This document shows positions 1 through 7,265 of a stretch of 19,334 nt of DNA, piece by piece. The stretch covers positions 23,463 through 42,796 of the forward strand of contig DBQQ01000048.1 of assembly GCA_002305315.1 (NCBI GenBank), in the 5' to 3' direction. Under the pieces are notes generated by a model, which worked only from the letters and a program-made list of their open reading frames with translations, searched no databases and was not told the origin of the DNA. How positions within the stretch are numbered: position 1 is the first letter of the stretch; every line of letters begins with the position of its first letter. The translations under genes and the position numbers were made by a program. Source of the DNA: Clostridiales bacterium UBA1390. Its GTDB lineage: Bacteria; Bacillota; Clostridia; Lachnospirales; Bianqueaceae.

Positions 1-340
1 TTTGAGAGTGTCTCCGTCCCTATGGCGCAGGAAATGGTAATATCTTACAGATTTGTACGCAATCCCGAAAATTTCTCTGCCGCCGATCTCGCATCTGCGT
101 ATAATTTGAGAGTGTCTCCGTCCCTATGGCGCAGCAAATGGTAATATCTTACAGATTTGTACGCAATCCCAAAAAATCCTCTGCCGCTGATCTCGCATCT
201 GCGTATAATTCGCAAAAGTCTCCGTCCCTGCGGCGCAAGAAATGGTAATATCTTACAGATTTGTACGCAATCCCACGAAAGCACGCCTTAAAATCGCAAG
301 GTTGCGTATAATCTCATAGCCATCCCCGTCCCTGCGCCTT
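1..340. repeat. Tandem repeat array, 104-bp period, at least three copies
   Basis: Copies start at 1, 105 and 209, exactly 104 bp apart. Copies 1 and 2 differ at only about five positions. Copy 3 has diverged outside a 35-bp core that is identical in all three (32-66, 136-170, 240-274). That core begins AAATGGTAATATC and ends TACGCAATCCC. A fourth, badly decayed partial copy is recognisable at about 304-338 from GCGTATAAT and CCGTCCCTGCG. The array starts at the window edge, so more copies may lie outside. The period is not a multiple of three and the reading frame changes from copy to copy, so it is not a protein repeat. Each unit contains oppositely oriented GCGTA/TACGC motifs. Function unknown. 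Confidence 0.93.
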
Positions 341-361
341 ATTTTCAGGCACGACAAGAAA

Positions 362-376
362 ACGTCCGATACGGCG
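362..376. terminator. Weak hairpin with T-tracts on both sides
   Basis: An imperfect hairpin pairs ACG-CCG with CGG-CGT around a three-base loop, with a one-base bulge. On the plus strand it runs into CTTTTT and on the minus strand into TTTTC. It lies just past the stop codon of the minus-strand gene at 382 and could be its terminator. The stem is short, so this is tentative. Confidence 0.3.
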
Positions 377-381
377 TCTTT

Positions 382-1164
382 TTAAATTTTCGGAATGGGT
401 TTGTCAGGAAAGAGAAGGTGGAATGCCTTCTGCGGTGCGATCTTCCCGAAGGAGGTGAGTCGCAGCACGATCTCGCGCAGGTCGATGCAGGCTCGCTTCT
501 TTTCAGGATCGTGGGGATCCGCCACGAAATGCTCCTTTGTGATGAGAAGATTTTTCTTCACTTGAATGCCCACTGCTGCGTAGTCCTCCAGCTTGCGTTT
601 CTGATGCTGCACATACTGCTCATCGTCCAGCATTCCCATGTGCTCGTGATAATCCTGCGAATCCGGGAAATAGAAGTCAGCCATGTAGAAGCCCCCTTGC
701 GTACAAAGAGGGTAATTATGCGTATATTTTATGCCAAACAAATCGAACAGGAGGGAAAGGATGATTTCGCTCTTCGAGTCACGGGATGTGCCGTCAAGAT
801 AGGTGTTTTTCTCGATGACTTTGCCGATGCCGAGTTCCTGTGCATGGTGAAAACAGGCGAGGCTATAGCGGACGTTGCGACGATCCTGGAAGGAAAGCTT
901 TTTATATTGCGATTTGAGTTCTTTCAGGCGTGCCTTCAACTTCTGACGTGTTTCATACAGAGAAAGATAGTACGCCTCTTGGGCAGCCTTGATTTTGGTT
1001 TGCTTTCGGCCCTTCGCCGCGGGATACTGTATATATAAATACACTTTTCCCGTCTTCTTGTTTTTCTTGCGGGACAGGCAGAAGTCGGGGATAGCGTGGA
1101 GATTCCGGAGAGTGTGGTAGAACGCAGAAATGATATGTGCAATGTTGGATGATTGTTTGGCCAT
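382..1164 (-). CDS. PD-(D/E)XK nuclease-like protein, orphan
   Basis: 260 residues, no signal peptide or membrane segment. The N-terminal 100 residues are very basic (for example SRKKNKKTGK at 31-40) and contain a helical lysine/glutamine-rich stretch at about 70-90. The C-terminal half resembles a domain seen in several Firmicute proteins of the PD-(D/E)XK superfamily: SKSE (about 130-133), a predicted helix, then ADFYFPD (162-168), YHEHMGMLD (172-180), a conserved K-rich helix and KKNLLIT (203-209). E133, D163 and E174 are candidate metal ligands. Assignment rests on motif shape only. The start ATG has AAAGGGG seven bases upstream and a good promoter further out. Its 3' end faces the tandem repeats. 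No methyltransferase or helicase partner is visible, so a restriction role cannot be claimed. Confidence 0.7.
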   Translation of the reverse strand: MAKQSSNIAHIISAFYHTLRNLHAIPDFCLSRKKNKKTGKVYLYIQYPAAKGRKQTKIKAAQEAYYLSLYETRQKLKARLKELKSQYKKLSFQDRRNVRYSLACFHHAQELGIGKVIEKNTYLDGTSRDSKSEIILSLLFDLFGIKYTHNYPLCTQGGFYMADFYFPDSQDYHEHMGMLDDEQYVQHQKRKLEDYAAVGIQVKKNLLITKEHFVADPHDPEKKRACIDLREIVLRLTSFGKIAPQKAFHLLFPDKPIPKI

Positions 1165-1187
1165 AGGATCGCCCCTTTCGTATACCT

Positions 1188-1216
1188 ATAATAGCACAAT
1201 AAATGCGAAGTGTAAA
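1188..1216 (-). promoter_or_regulatory. Sigma-70 type promoter for the nuclease-like gene
   Basis: On the minus strand TTTACA (1216-1211), a 17-base spacer and TATTAT (1193-1188) match the -35/-10 consensus. The start codon of the nuclease-like gene follows about 24 bases later. Confidence 0.65.
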
Positions 1217-1243
1217 GATAGAATACGCGAGGGACGGATATTG

Positions 1244-1287
1244 CAAAAAGAAGCTGTCGCATCAATGCTAATCATTGACACAACAGC
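1244..1287 (-). terminator. Rho-independent terminator behind the decayed surface-protein tail
   Basis: A 15-bp stem (1253-1267 with 1273-1287) is fully paired on the minus-strand RNA, using three G-U pairs, around a five-base loop. It is followed on the minus strand by TTCTTTTTG. It sits just past the remnant sorting signal and upstream of the nuclease-like gene promoter, so it would have ended the transcript of the now broken gene. Confidence 0.8.
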
Positions 1288-1299
1288 CCCATCTTCCGT

Positions 1300-1545
1300 A
1301 TTAACGATACACTTTTTTCTACGCCCGTACGGTACCATTCCTGCTAATCCTATTCCAGACACCAGCAACAACGCTAACTACAGGAAACAATTTCCAGTGC
1401 CTCCTGTACTGGGAGATTCGTTCTTGTCATCATCCGGTCCAGTCGTTGTCCCTGTTGGCAGGATCTCCACTGTCTTCTTTTGATACCCACAAATCTTGCA
1501 TTCCTCATACTTGCATCCTACTTTTGTTTTGCCGGCTCCACGCAT
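1300..1545 (-). pseudogene. Remnant of a sortase substrate: C-terminal cell-wall sorting signal with an in-frame stop
   Basis: Reading the minus strand, a short Cys-containing segment (CKYEECKICGY, about 1515-1483) is followed by a Thr/Gly/Asp-rich linker, then SPSTGGTGN (1416-1390). After a TAG at 1380-1378 the same frame continues with LALLLVSGIGLAGMV and PYGRRKK (1377-1312). This is the order of a cell-wall sorting signal: an LPXTG-like motif (SPSTG), a hydrophobic helix and a basic tail. The amber codon separates the motif from the helix. After RRKK the frame stays open into the terminator, and one extra A in the A-run at 1312-1318 would give KKVYR and a stop, so a one-base deletion is also likely. 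No N-terminal portion remains: upstream sequence is the serS promoter. An open frame reaches 1638 but its first 35 codons look non-coding. Confidence 0.72.
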
Positions 1546-1596
1546 CAGGCGTATGGAACTGAAGAAGAAAAAATAACATAAAATCTCCTGAGAATC

Positions 1597-1625
1597 TTGA
1601 CTTTCTTCCCTCTTCCGAGTAAAAT
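1597..1625 (+). promoter_or_regulatory. Promoter of the serS T-box transcript
   Basis: TTGACT (1597-1602), a 17-base spacer and TAAAAT (1620-1625) form a near-consensus promoter. Transcription would begin near 1632, just ahead of the T-box leader. Confidence 0.8.
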
Positions 1626-1631
1626 AAGGGA

Positions 1632-1845
1632 AACGCATTGAGGAAAACTACGGTACGGTCTGCGTTTCAGAGAATCGGCGGTGGGTGCGAGCCGGTACAG
1701 AGGGCTGTTCCTTTCCACTTTCCCAGCGGCGGCGAGGAGCCGCAGGGCTGGCAGCCCGTATCCTGCCGATGAGTGGCCGGTATTTCGGCAATTTGGGTGG
1801 CAACACGGATCTTCCGTCCCATATCGGGGGCGGATTTTTTATTTT
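1632..1845 (+). promoter_or_regulatory. T-box leader, serine-specific, controlling serS
   Basis: The leader has the T-box order. GGAAA at 1642-1646 can pair with TTTCC at 1719-1723 to close stem I. An AGAGA-type motif lies at about 1669-1673 and a GC-rich stem I arm follows. The probable specifier codon is TCC (Ser) at 1714-1716, followed by A. The antiterminator is clear: GGG (1795-1797), the UGGC bulge (1798-1801), ACGG (1804-1807), a short loop, then CCGT and CCC (1814-1820). The variable base of UGGC is C, which fits the G discriminator of bacterial tRNA-Ser. Uncharged tRNA-Ser should stabilise this form and allow serS transcription. The antiterminator is the firmest part and the specifier position is less sure. 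Confidence 0.88.
1814..1845 (+). terminator. Conditional terminator of the serS T-box
   Basis: CCGTCCC (1814-1820) pairs with GGGGCGG (1827-1833) with one G-U pair, followed by ATTTTTTATTTT. The 5' arm is the same segment used by the antiterminator, so the two structures exclude each other. Confidence 0.88.
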
Positions 1846-1884
1846 CTGTCACCCCCAGTTTCAGATGAGAAAGGATGTTTTTTC

Positions 1885-3165
1885 ATGTTGGACTTAAAGT
1901 TTCTTCGGGAGAACCCCGAAATCGTCAAGCAGAATATTCGCAATAAGTTTCAGGATCAGAAGCTTCCTCTGGTCGATGAAGTCATCGCTCTTGATGCGAA
2001 AAGCCGCAGCGCCAAAATGGAAGCTGACCGCCTGCGTTCAGAGAGAAATCGGCTGTCTAAGCAGATCGGTGCGCTGATGGGACAGAAGAGAGTGGATGAG
2101 GCCAATGCCCTGAAGGCGCAGGTCCCCGCGGAATCCGAGCATCTGGCCGAGCTGGAAAAGCAGGAGGAAGAGCTGTCTCGGCGCATCACCGAGATCATGA
2201 TGACGATTCCCAATATCATAGATCCCAGTGTTCCCATCGGCAAGGATGACAGTGAGAATGTGGAGATCGAGCGTTTCGGCGAGCCCGCAGTGCCCGATTT
2301 CGAAGTGCCCTATCATACCGATATCATGGAGCGCTTCCATGGAATCGACCTGGACAGCGCCCGCAGAGTCGCCGGCAATGGTTTCTATTACCTGATGGGA
2401 GATATTGCCCGACTGCATTCGGCAGTCATTTCCTACGCTCGGGATTTCATGATTGATCGTGGCTTCACCTACTGTGTCCCGCCCTTCATGATTCGCAGCA
2501 ACGTAGTCACAGGCGTCATGAGTTTTGCCGAGATGGATGCGATGATGTACAAGATCGAAGGAGAAGACCTGTATCTCATCGGTACCAGTGAACATTCTAT
2601 GATCGGAAAGTTTATCGACACGATTCTGCCGGAAGAGACGTTGCCGCAGACCCTCACCAGCTACTCTCCCTGCTTCCGTAAGGAAAAGGGCGCTCATGGA
2701 CTGGAAGAACGCGGCGTATACCGGATTCATCAGTTTGAGAAGCAGGAGATGATCGTCGTCTGCAAGCCGGAGGAGAGCAGGGTCTGGTTTGACCGCCTGT
2801 GGCAGAATACCGTCGACTTGTTCCGCAGCCTGGATATTCCAGTTCGTACGCTGGAGTGCTGCTCTGGCGACCTGGCAGATCTGAAGGTCAAGTCCATCGA
2901 CGTGGAGGCCTGGAGCCCGCGCCAGAAGAAATATTTTGAGGTGGGCAGCTGCTCCAATCTGGGAGACGCGCAGGCCCGTCGGCTGAAGATCCGCGTGCGT
3001 GGGGAACACGGCAACTATCTGCCGCACACCCTCAATAACACGGTGGTGGCACCGCCTCGTATGCTGATCGCCTTCTTGGAGAATAATCTGAATGCGGATG
3101 GATCGGTTCGTGTTCCCGAAGCCCTGCGTCCTTACATGGGCGGCAAGGCGTTATTGACGCCTTGA
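1885..3165 (+). CDS. serS: Serine--tRNA ligase
   Basis: 426 residues, the usual SerRS length. It charges tRNA-Ser with serine using ATP in the cytoplasm. The N-terminal helical tRNA-binding arm spans about 25-110, rich in charged heptad-like sequence. Class II catalytic motifs follow: TSEH at 234-237 (serine/ATP site), motif 2 with FRKEKG (264-269) and the glutamate-rich QFEKQE (283-288), and motif 3 around APPRMLIAFLEN (389-400) with R392. Motif 3 has APPR where many bacterial SerRS have a GR core, a variant I associate with some Clostridia. The frame is open upstream through the T-box, but the start at 1885 has AAAGGA about ten bases before it, gives the family N-terminus (MLDLKFLREN), and lies downstream of the T-box terminator. 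It is a single-gene unit with its own terminator. Confidence 0.97.
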   Translation: MLDLKFLRENPEIVKQNIRNKFQDQKLPLVDEVIALDAKSRSAKMEADRLRSERNRLSKQIGALMGQKRVDEANALKAQVPAESEHLAELEKQEEELSRRITEIMMTIPNIIDPSVPIGKDDSENVEIERFGEPAVPDFEVPYHTDIMERFHGIDLDSARRVAGNGFYYLMGDIARLHSAVISYARDFMIDRGFTYCVPPFMIRSNVVTGVMSFAEMDAMMYKIEGEDLYLIGTSEHSMIGKFIDTILPEETLPQTLTSYSPCFRKEKGAHGLEERGVYRIHQFEKQEMIVVCKPEESRVWFDRLWQNTVDLFRSLDIPVRTLECCSGDLADLKVKSIDVEAWSPRQKKYFEVGSCSNLGDAQARRLKIRVRGEHGNYLPHTLNNTVVAPPRMLIAFLENNLNADGSVRVPEALRPYMGGKALLTP

Positions 3166-3170
3166 TTAAA

Positions 3171-3197
3171 AAGGGAGCTGCAAAAGCTCCTTTTTTA
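3171..3197 (+). terminator. serS terminator
   Basis: GGAGCT (3174-3179) pairs with AGCTCC (3185-3190), flanked by A-run and T-run (TTTTTT 3191-3196), six bases after the serS stop. Confidence 0.85.
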
Positions 3198-3213
3198 TTT
3201 CCTCTGATATATC

Positions 3214-3981
3214 ATGACTAACCATAAATTTATCGTACGTTTCCTCATCCTTCTTCTGTTTTTCTGCGGCATTTCCTGTCACCAAACCATGTACGCCTCT
3301 GAGTCCGCCGAGGCCAAAAAACCGGCGCTGCACCCATTGACCGGCCGTCCCCTGTCTTCCGACTTTCTTTGGGATCCGATGTCCGCCAGCTTTGATACTC
3401 TTGATCCCGTCCTGACACATGCGGATCTGTTGTTCCAGATTCCTGGACAAAATGGCTTTCACTACTATGCCGTCTGGGGGGAATCCCCTTCTCTTCCCTC
3501 AGATTCTCGTCTCGCAGAGGCCAACAGCGCGGCCGCCACATTCGCCCTTTCTCTGCATGTCCCCTATGCGCAGGATGTGGACCAAAACCTTTCCTACTCC
3601 CTCTTGCCTCGATTTTCTTTTGATCTCACAGCGGGCTATCTCAAGGAAGAAGGCGCTCTCCTCCCTATGGAAGAGAACGCCCCTATCTTTATCTACGATT
3701 CAAAATCCATGACGTATCGCCAGGAGAATATGCCCGGTTTTTCCTGGACCAATGTGTTTCTGCTGGAAGTAGACATCACATGCTCCATGGATGGTACGAT
3801 CCAATTTCCCGTAGATGGCGGCACCGGATTCTACCTGAGTCACGGTGCCTATGAAGAGATCCGCTGGCAAACCTACCCCGACGAGAACCGTTTTGCACTG
3901 CGCGATGAAAACAGCGAGCCACTTATGCTCTTTCCGGGCAACAGTTTCTTCATGCTGATCCCCTATAGTCTATACGGATAA
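3214..3981 (+). CDS. Divergent DUF3048 (YerB-like) exported protein
   Basis: 255 residues. A basic start and hydrophobic stretch (about 8-21) form a signal peptide or N-terminal anchor. The Cys residues at 18 and 22 do not sit in a good lipobox, and cleavage near YASES (27-31) is as likely. HPLTGRP (40-46) and the following ADLLFQI and YYAVW fit the N-terminal DUF3048 domain, which usually begins NPLTG. PIFIYDSKSMTYR, TNVFLLEVDI and GTGFYLSHGAYEEIRW fit the C-terminal domain. It is about 100 residues shorter than typical members, and the middle, where the family usually has a conserved GSVRSAR-like core, is not recognisable. Function of the family is unknown. It starts 18 bases after the serS terminator, and I see neither a Shine-Dalgarno sequence nor a promoter. 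Its stop is one base from the stop of the convergent aldolase gene. Confidence 0.75.
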   Translation: MTNHKFIVRFLILLLFFCGISCHQTMYASESAEAKKPALHPLTGRPLSSDFLWDPMSASFDTLDPVLTHADLLFQIPGQNGFHYYAVWGESPSLPSDSRLAEANSAAATFALSLHVPYAQDVDQNLSYSLLPRFSFDLTAGYLKEEGALLPMEENAPIFIYDSKSMTYRQENMPGFSWTNVFLLEVDITCSMDGTIQFPVDGGTGFYLSHGAYEEIRWQTYPDENRFALRDENSEPLMLFPGNSFFMLIPYSLYG

Positions 3982-3982
3982 A

Positions 3983-4858
3983 TCAGGCCATGTACGGCGC
4001 GATGGCTGCGCGCAGCTTCTCATCAATAACGGGATCTTCCAGAGAAAACGGCGACTTCGCCGGTCCTACCGGATACCCTAACAGATTCGTAGCTCGTTTG
4101 ACAATCGAGTTCGGATTGCCCAGCTTAAAACAGTCTCGAAGCGGACGAATACTATCCTGTACCTCTCTGGCCTTCTCCCACTCTCCTGCGGCGAAATGCT
4201 CATAGATACTGACCATGACCTCGGGACACACATTGGCGCATCCGGAAATTCCCCCATTGCCGCCGGCAGCCAGCGTCCACAGAATCAAGGAATCGTTGCC
4301 GCATAGAACGATAAAATCATCCGGTGTCTCCTCGATATACCTCAGCGTATTGTCAAAATTGCCGCTGGAATCCTTGATACCGATGATATAGGGATGTTCC
4401 GCCAGCTTGGCTACGGTCTGCCAGGTCATATTGATGCCGGTACGAGCCGGAATATTGTACAGAATGATCGGCATCTGACAGGCATCGGCTACTTCCGTAT
4501 AGTGATGCAGAAGGGTTCCCTGAGAACACTCTGCGAAATACGGCGCAATCACGGAGACTGCGTCATACCCCAGCTCCTTAGCGTACTTCGTCAACTCGAT
4601 CGTCTCTTTCGTGGTAATGCAGCCTGTACCCGCCAAGATAGGCAGACGGCCGCAGTTCTCTTCCGCCACCGTACGCATGACCAGACGCTTCTCCTCCTGG
4701 GACAACGCGTAGAACTCCCCATTGGTTCCCAGGCAGAACAGCGCTGCCGCTCCGGCTTCGATCTGTCTGTTGACTTGATTGCGTAATTCTTCTATATTGA
4801 CCGATTCATCTTCTCGCAGCGGTGTCACCATCGCCGGTATAATTCCTCGCAACTCCAT
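3983..4858 (-). CDS. DapA/NanA-family class I aldolase
   Basis: 291 residues, the full length of the (beta/alpha)8 dihydrodipicolinate synthase / N-acetylneuraminate lyase family. Visible active-site residues are GTNGE (44-48), Y134 in LYNIPARTG with R139, and the Schiff-base lysine K162 in GIKDSSG. The arginine in YNIPxRTG is characteristic of DapA-like members, whereas sialic acid lyases have a different sequence there. The second Thr of the usual GTTGE is Asn. The family forms or cleaves a C-C bond at pyruvate. As the last gene of a catabolic-type operon, 14 bases after the fusion gene, it more likely acts on a 2-keto acid intermediate than in lysine synthesis, but that is inference. AAGGA lies seven bases before the ATG. 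No terminator separates it from the convergent gene at 3981. Confidence 0.9.
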   Translation of the reverse strand: MELRGIIPAMVTPLREDESVNIEELRNQVNRQIEAGAAALFCLGTNGEFYALSQEEKRLVMRTVAEENCGRLPILAGTGCITTKETIELTKYAKELGYDAVSVIAPYFAECSQGTLLHHYTEVADACQMPIILYNIPARTGINMTWQTVAKLAEHPYIIGIKDSSGNFDNTLRYIEETPDDFIVLCGNDSLILWTLAAGGNGGISGCANVCPEVMVSIYEHFAAGEWEKAREVQDSIRPLRDCFKLGNPNSIVKRATNLLGYPVGPAKSPFSLEDPVIDEKLRAAIAPYMA

Positions 4859-4872
4859 ACTATCATCCTTCC

Positions 4873-7242
4873 TTAAAATATTTCACCCATCGGCGCCGGG
4901 CTTTCCAGACGCAGATCCGTATGCTCCACGATCTTGCCCCGACGAAACGTCACCTGCGAGATCACGTTTCCCGCTTCGTCAAACATCTGGGCAATGCCAT
5001 CTGCCATTCGATTCACGTAGGGACAGACCGTCTTGATCTTATTGCTATGGCTATAATACGTACGATACAGGGCACGTCCATCCTCCTTGTACTCCCACTC
5101 CCAGGCAAGAGACCCTTTCTGGTCATAACAAGTATAGGAGCGAACCCGCTTCCCCAGGTGAAAGAAGCCCTGGCTCATCAGACGGCCATCCGGATAATAC
5201 TGCTTCTCCTCGCCTTCCAACAGAAAACGCCCGTCATCCGCCATAGCACCCGCGTATTCCACGCGCAGTGTTCCATCCGGCCAATACTCCCGAAATGTTC
5301 GGATTTCCTCCACATAGGCGGTCGCCTGGCTCTTCATCAGCTCTTCCTCGGAAGGCGCCTCCGTATCCTCACTTAAGAGCCATGCCTCATTAAACTCAAA
5401 ATGCAGCAGCGGATTCACGTTGGAAGCCACCAGATGGATCATGCCATCCGGGCTCTGGCGCACCACACAGTACCCCAGCACATGGCCCCCGCCAAAGAGG
5501 TAGGGGGTTCTTTTGCGTGGCTGTGTGCCCCAGAGCTTTTTGAAATGCCAGGTAGCCCCCTCATCATCCGACCAGGCCGCATAGCATCCCTTCTCAGTCA
5601 CGCCTTCAGGCTGACGCCCCTGTTTATCCTGATAGTCTCCGCACATGATGAGTCGGCCGGACTGCAACCGCTCGACACAAGGACGCTGTCCCGAATTCAG
5701 GGCCGGGAAAGGTGTCTTAGAAACCGTATACGTATCGCCTCCGTCCCTCGTGATGGCTTGCGGCATGTACCCATCTATGTCCGAGTTTTTGCCGCCCAGC
5801 GCCAGGATCGATCCATCTTTTAGCTCCACGGCCGTGGTGTGGCGTCCCGCGGTGCGTCCCTTCGGGTTCTCCCAGCTCTGCATCCCGTCATGTGTCCTCC
5901 ACAATACGGAACAGGCGCCGTCCGATGCATCACTGACCATATAAAAGGTGCCGTCCTTGGCATGAATGCAGGTATTGACCGGCTGTCGCACCACACGCTC
6001 TGCCTTTTCTTTGAAATATGGGAATTTCACCCCACTCCAGGTGGCTCCGTTATCCTTCGAGACCATATACTGGAAGGGATAGGAATCGGAAAGCTGCTGC
6101 CAACCCCAGAAATGATAGATGGTCCCATCGGTATCGGTGAACAGCAACGGCGCGTGATCGTTGACCCCTACCGGATTGATGAACATATCCGGCATTTCCC
6201 ATTCATCACAGCCCTTACGCAGCCTCGCACCGGCCAGCCCAGCCTCCGCATCATACTCATGATAAGTGGAATATACGGAGAAGAGCAGATCTCCATTGGG
6301 CGCCACGGTAAATCCCGGAGAATGATGATGATGTCGGAAACTGGGGGAAAAACCGCTGATCCGGATCTCTTCATTCGTCGCGTTGTCCGGTGGAATCGGG
6401 AACAGATATCTCTTGCGAAAATATGGCTTCTCCGGATTCGGCGCGGCATGGACGTAACTGGCCGTTTCCTGATGTACCCCCATACAGACGCGATTGGTCG
6501 GATCCTCCGCAGATACCTGCGGTAGTTCTCCGCAAACCACACGAAATCCAATGAAATGCCGACCGAAGGAGTTGGCATGATCTCTGCGGTCATGACGGTA
6601 AGACGGCGGCATGGCGCAGCGCATCCAGAGTTCCAGCGGTTCTTCATTATAACGCGCCGGATTGTCGAGATAGCCGCCTCGCACGCACTTAAAGGCGCCG
6701 GAATGCGGACCTGCAGGATCCGTCTGCTCTTCCTCCGTATACGGCGCGTACCAGTCGAAACACCACTCCCGAATATGACTGTCGCACATGCGATCCACGT
6801 CGAGTTCCCGACTGTGCCGGGCCGTATATTCCCACTCCGCTTCCGTCGGCAGCCGATACTGTACGCCTTCCCGTTTGGACAGCCATACGCAGAACTGGGC
6901 TGCCTCGTAATAACTCACACCCAGGACATAGCCGCGGTACTGCTCCGTATCCGCGTTCCCTTCGCCCTCTTCCTCCCAGAATGTCTGGAAGAGCGCCTGC
7001 GTGACCGGCACATCGGCAATCCAGAACGGCTTTGTGATGTGTACCGGATGCACGGGAAGCCCATCCGGGCACTTCTCCCAGTCTCCGCCGCCCATCTTAA
7101 ATTCTGCCTGCGGCACATAAACCATCCGCATGCCGCTGCGATTCGTAAATGTCTCCGTTCCCTCATACACCGGGAACTGTCCCCACTCTGCGTCGGCTTC
7201 CCGCCAGGCGCCCGCAAATCCTGTTTTTATTTCTGTTTTCAT
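4873..7242 (-). CDS. SUMF1 / BNR sialidase-like / MORN-like fusion protein
   Basis: 789 residues from the ATG at 7242, which has GGAGG five bases upstream. An in-frame ATG at 7254 adds four residues and has a weaker site. Numbering here uses the longer form. Domain 1 (about 30-245) is a SUMF1/formylglycine-enzyme-type fold: MVYVP...FKMGGGDW, LPTEAEWEY (135-143), EWCFDWY (163-169), VRGGY (191-195), MRC (211-213) and IGFRVVC (235-241). Only C213 remains of the oxidase Cys pair, so formylglycine formation is unlikely. Domain 2 (about 300-625) is a BNR propeller with Asp-boxes SKDNGATW (399-406), TRDGGDTY (502-509) and SDDEGATW (562-569). A run of four His (308-311) stands near its first strand. 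Domain 3 (about 650-775) has MORN-like repeats such as YWPDGTL and YYPDGRL. There is no signal peptide, so it is probably cytoplasmic. A glycan- or glycoside-processing role is possible but unproven. Confidence 0.85.
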   Translation of the reverse strand: MKTEIKTGFAGAWREADAEWGQFPVYEGTETFTNRSGMRMVYVPQAEFKMGGGDWEKCPDGLPVHPVHITKPFWIADVPVTQALFQTFWEEEGEGNADTEQYRGYVLGVSYYEAAQFCVWLSKREGVQYRLPTEAEWEYTARHSRELDVDRMCDSHIREWCFDWYAPYTEEEQTDPAGPHSGAFKCVRGGYLDNPARYNEEPLELWMRCAMPPSYRHDRRDHANSFGRHFIGFRVVCGELPQVSAEDPTNRVCMGVHQETASYVHAAPNPEKPYFRKRYLFPIPPDNATNEEIRISGFSPSFRHHHHSPGFTVAPNGDLLFSVYSTYHEYDAEAGLAGARLRKGCDEWEMPDMFINPVGVNDHAPLLFTDTDGTIYHFWGWQQLSDSYPFQYMVSKDNGATWSGVKFPYFKEKAERVVRQPVNTCIHAKDGTFYMVSDASDGACSVLWRTHDGMQSWENPKGRTAGRHTTAVELKDGSILALGGKNSDIDGYMPQAITRDGGDTYTVSKTPFPALNSGQRPCVERLQSGRLIMCGDYQDKQGRQPEGVTEKGCYAAWSDDEGATWHFKKLWGTQPRKRTPYLFGGGHVLGYCVVRQSPDGMIHLVASNVNPLLHFEFNEAWLLSEDTEAPSEEELMKSQATAYVEEIRTFREYWPDGTLRVEYAGAMADDGRFLLEGEEKQYYPDGRLMSQGFFHLGKRVRSYTCYDQKGSLAWEWEYKEDGRALYRTYYSHSNKIKTVCPYVNRMADGIAQMFDEAGNVISQVTFRRGKIVEHTDLRLESPAPMGEIF

Positions 7243-7265
7243 GTGACCCTCCATATTTCTCCCTA

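Noticed and set aside
45..284. Minus-strand open frame of 79 codons across the repeats
   Set aside because: The 104-bp period shifts frame each copy and there is no ribosome site. It is a by-product of the repeat.
1..340. CRISPR array
   Set aside because: The repeat unit is the full 104 bp with near-identical content throughout. There are no unique spacers and no cas genes.
418..1038. 206-codon plus-strand frame opposite the nuclease-like gene
   Set aside because: It has no family-like features or ribosome site. The minus-strand frame has the domain motifs and a promoter.
1681..1884. Upstream extension of serS by 68 codons
   Set aside because: It lies inside the T-box and its terminator, and the translation does not fit SerRS.
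2038..3027. 329-codon minus-strand frame inside serS
   Set aside because: It is an antisense shadow of a conserved gene with no recognisable protein features.
3983..4858. Sialic acid lyase (NanA) paired with the BNR domain as a sialidase pathway
   Set aside because: YNIPARTG with R139 is the DapA-type sequence, the BNR protein has no export signal and no other nan genes are present.
6500..7200. A true formylglycine-generating enzyme paired with a sulfatase
   Set aside because: One of the two catalytic Cys is missing and no sulfatase gene is present in the window.
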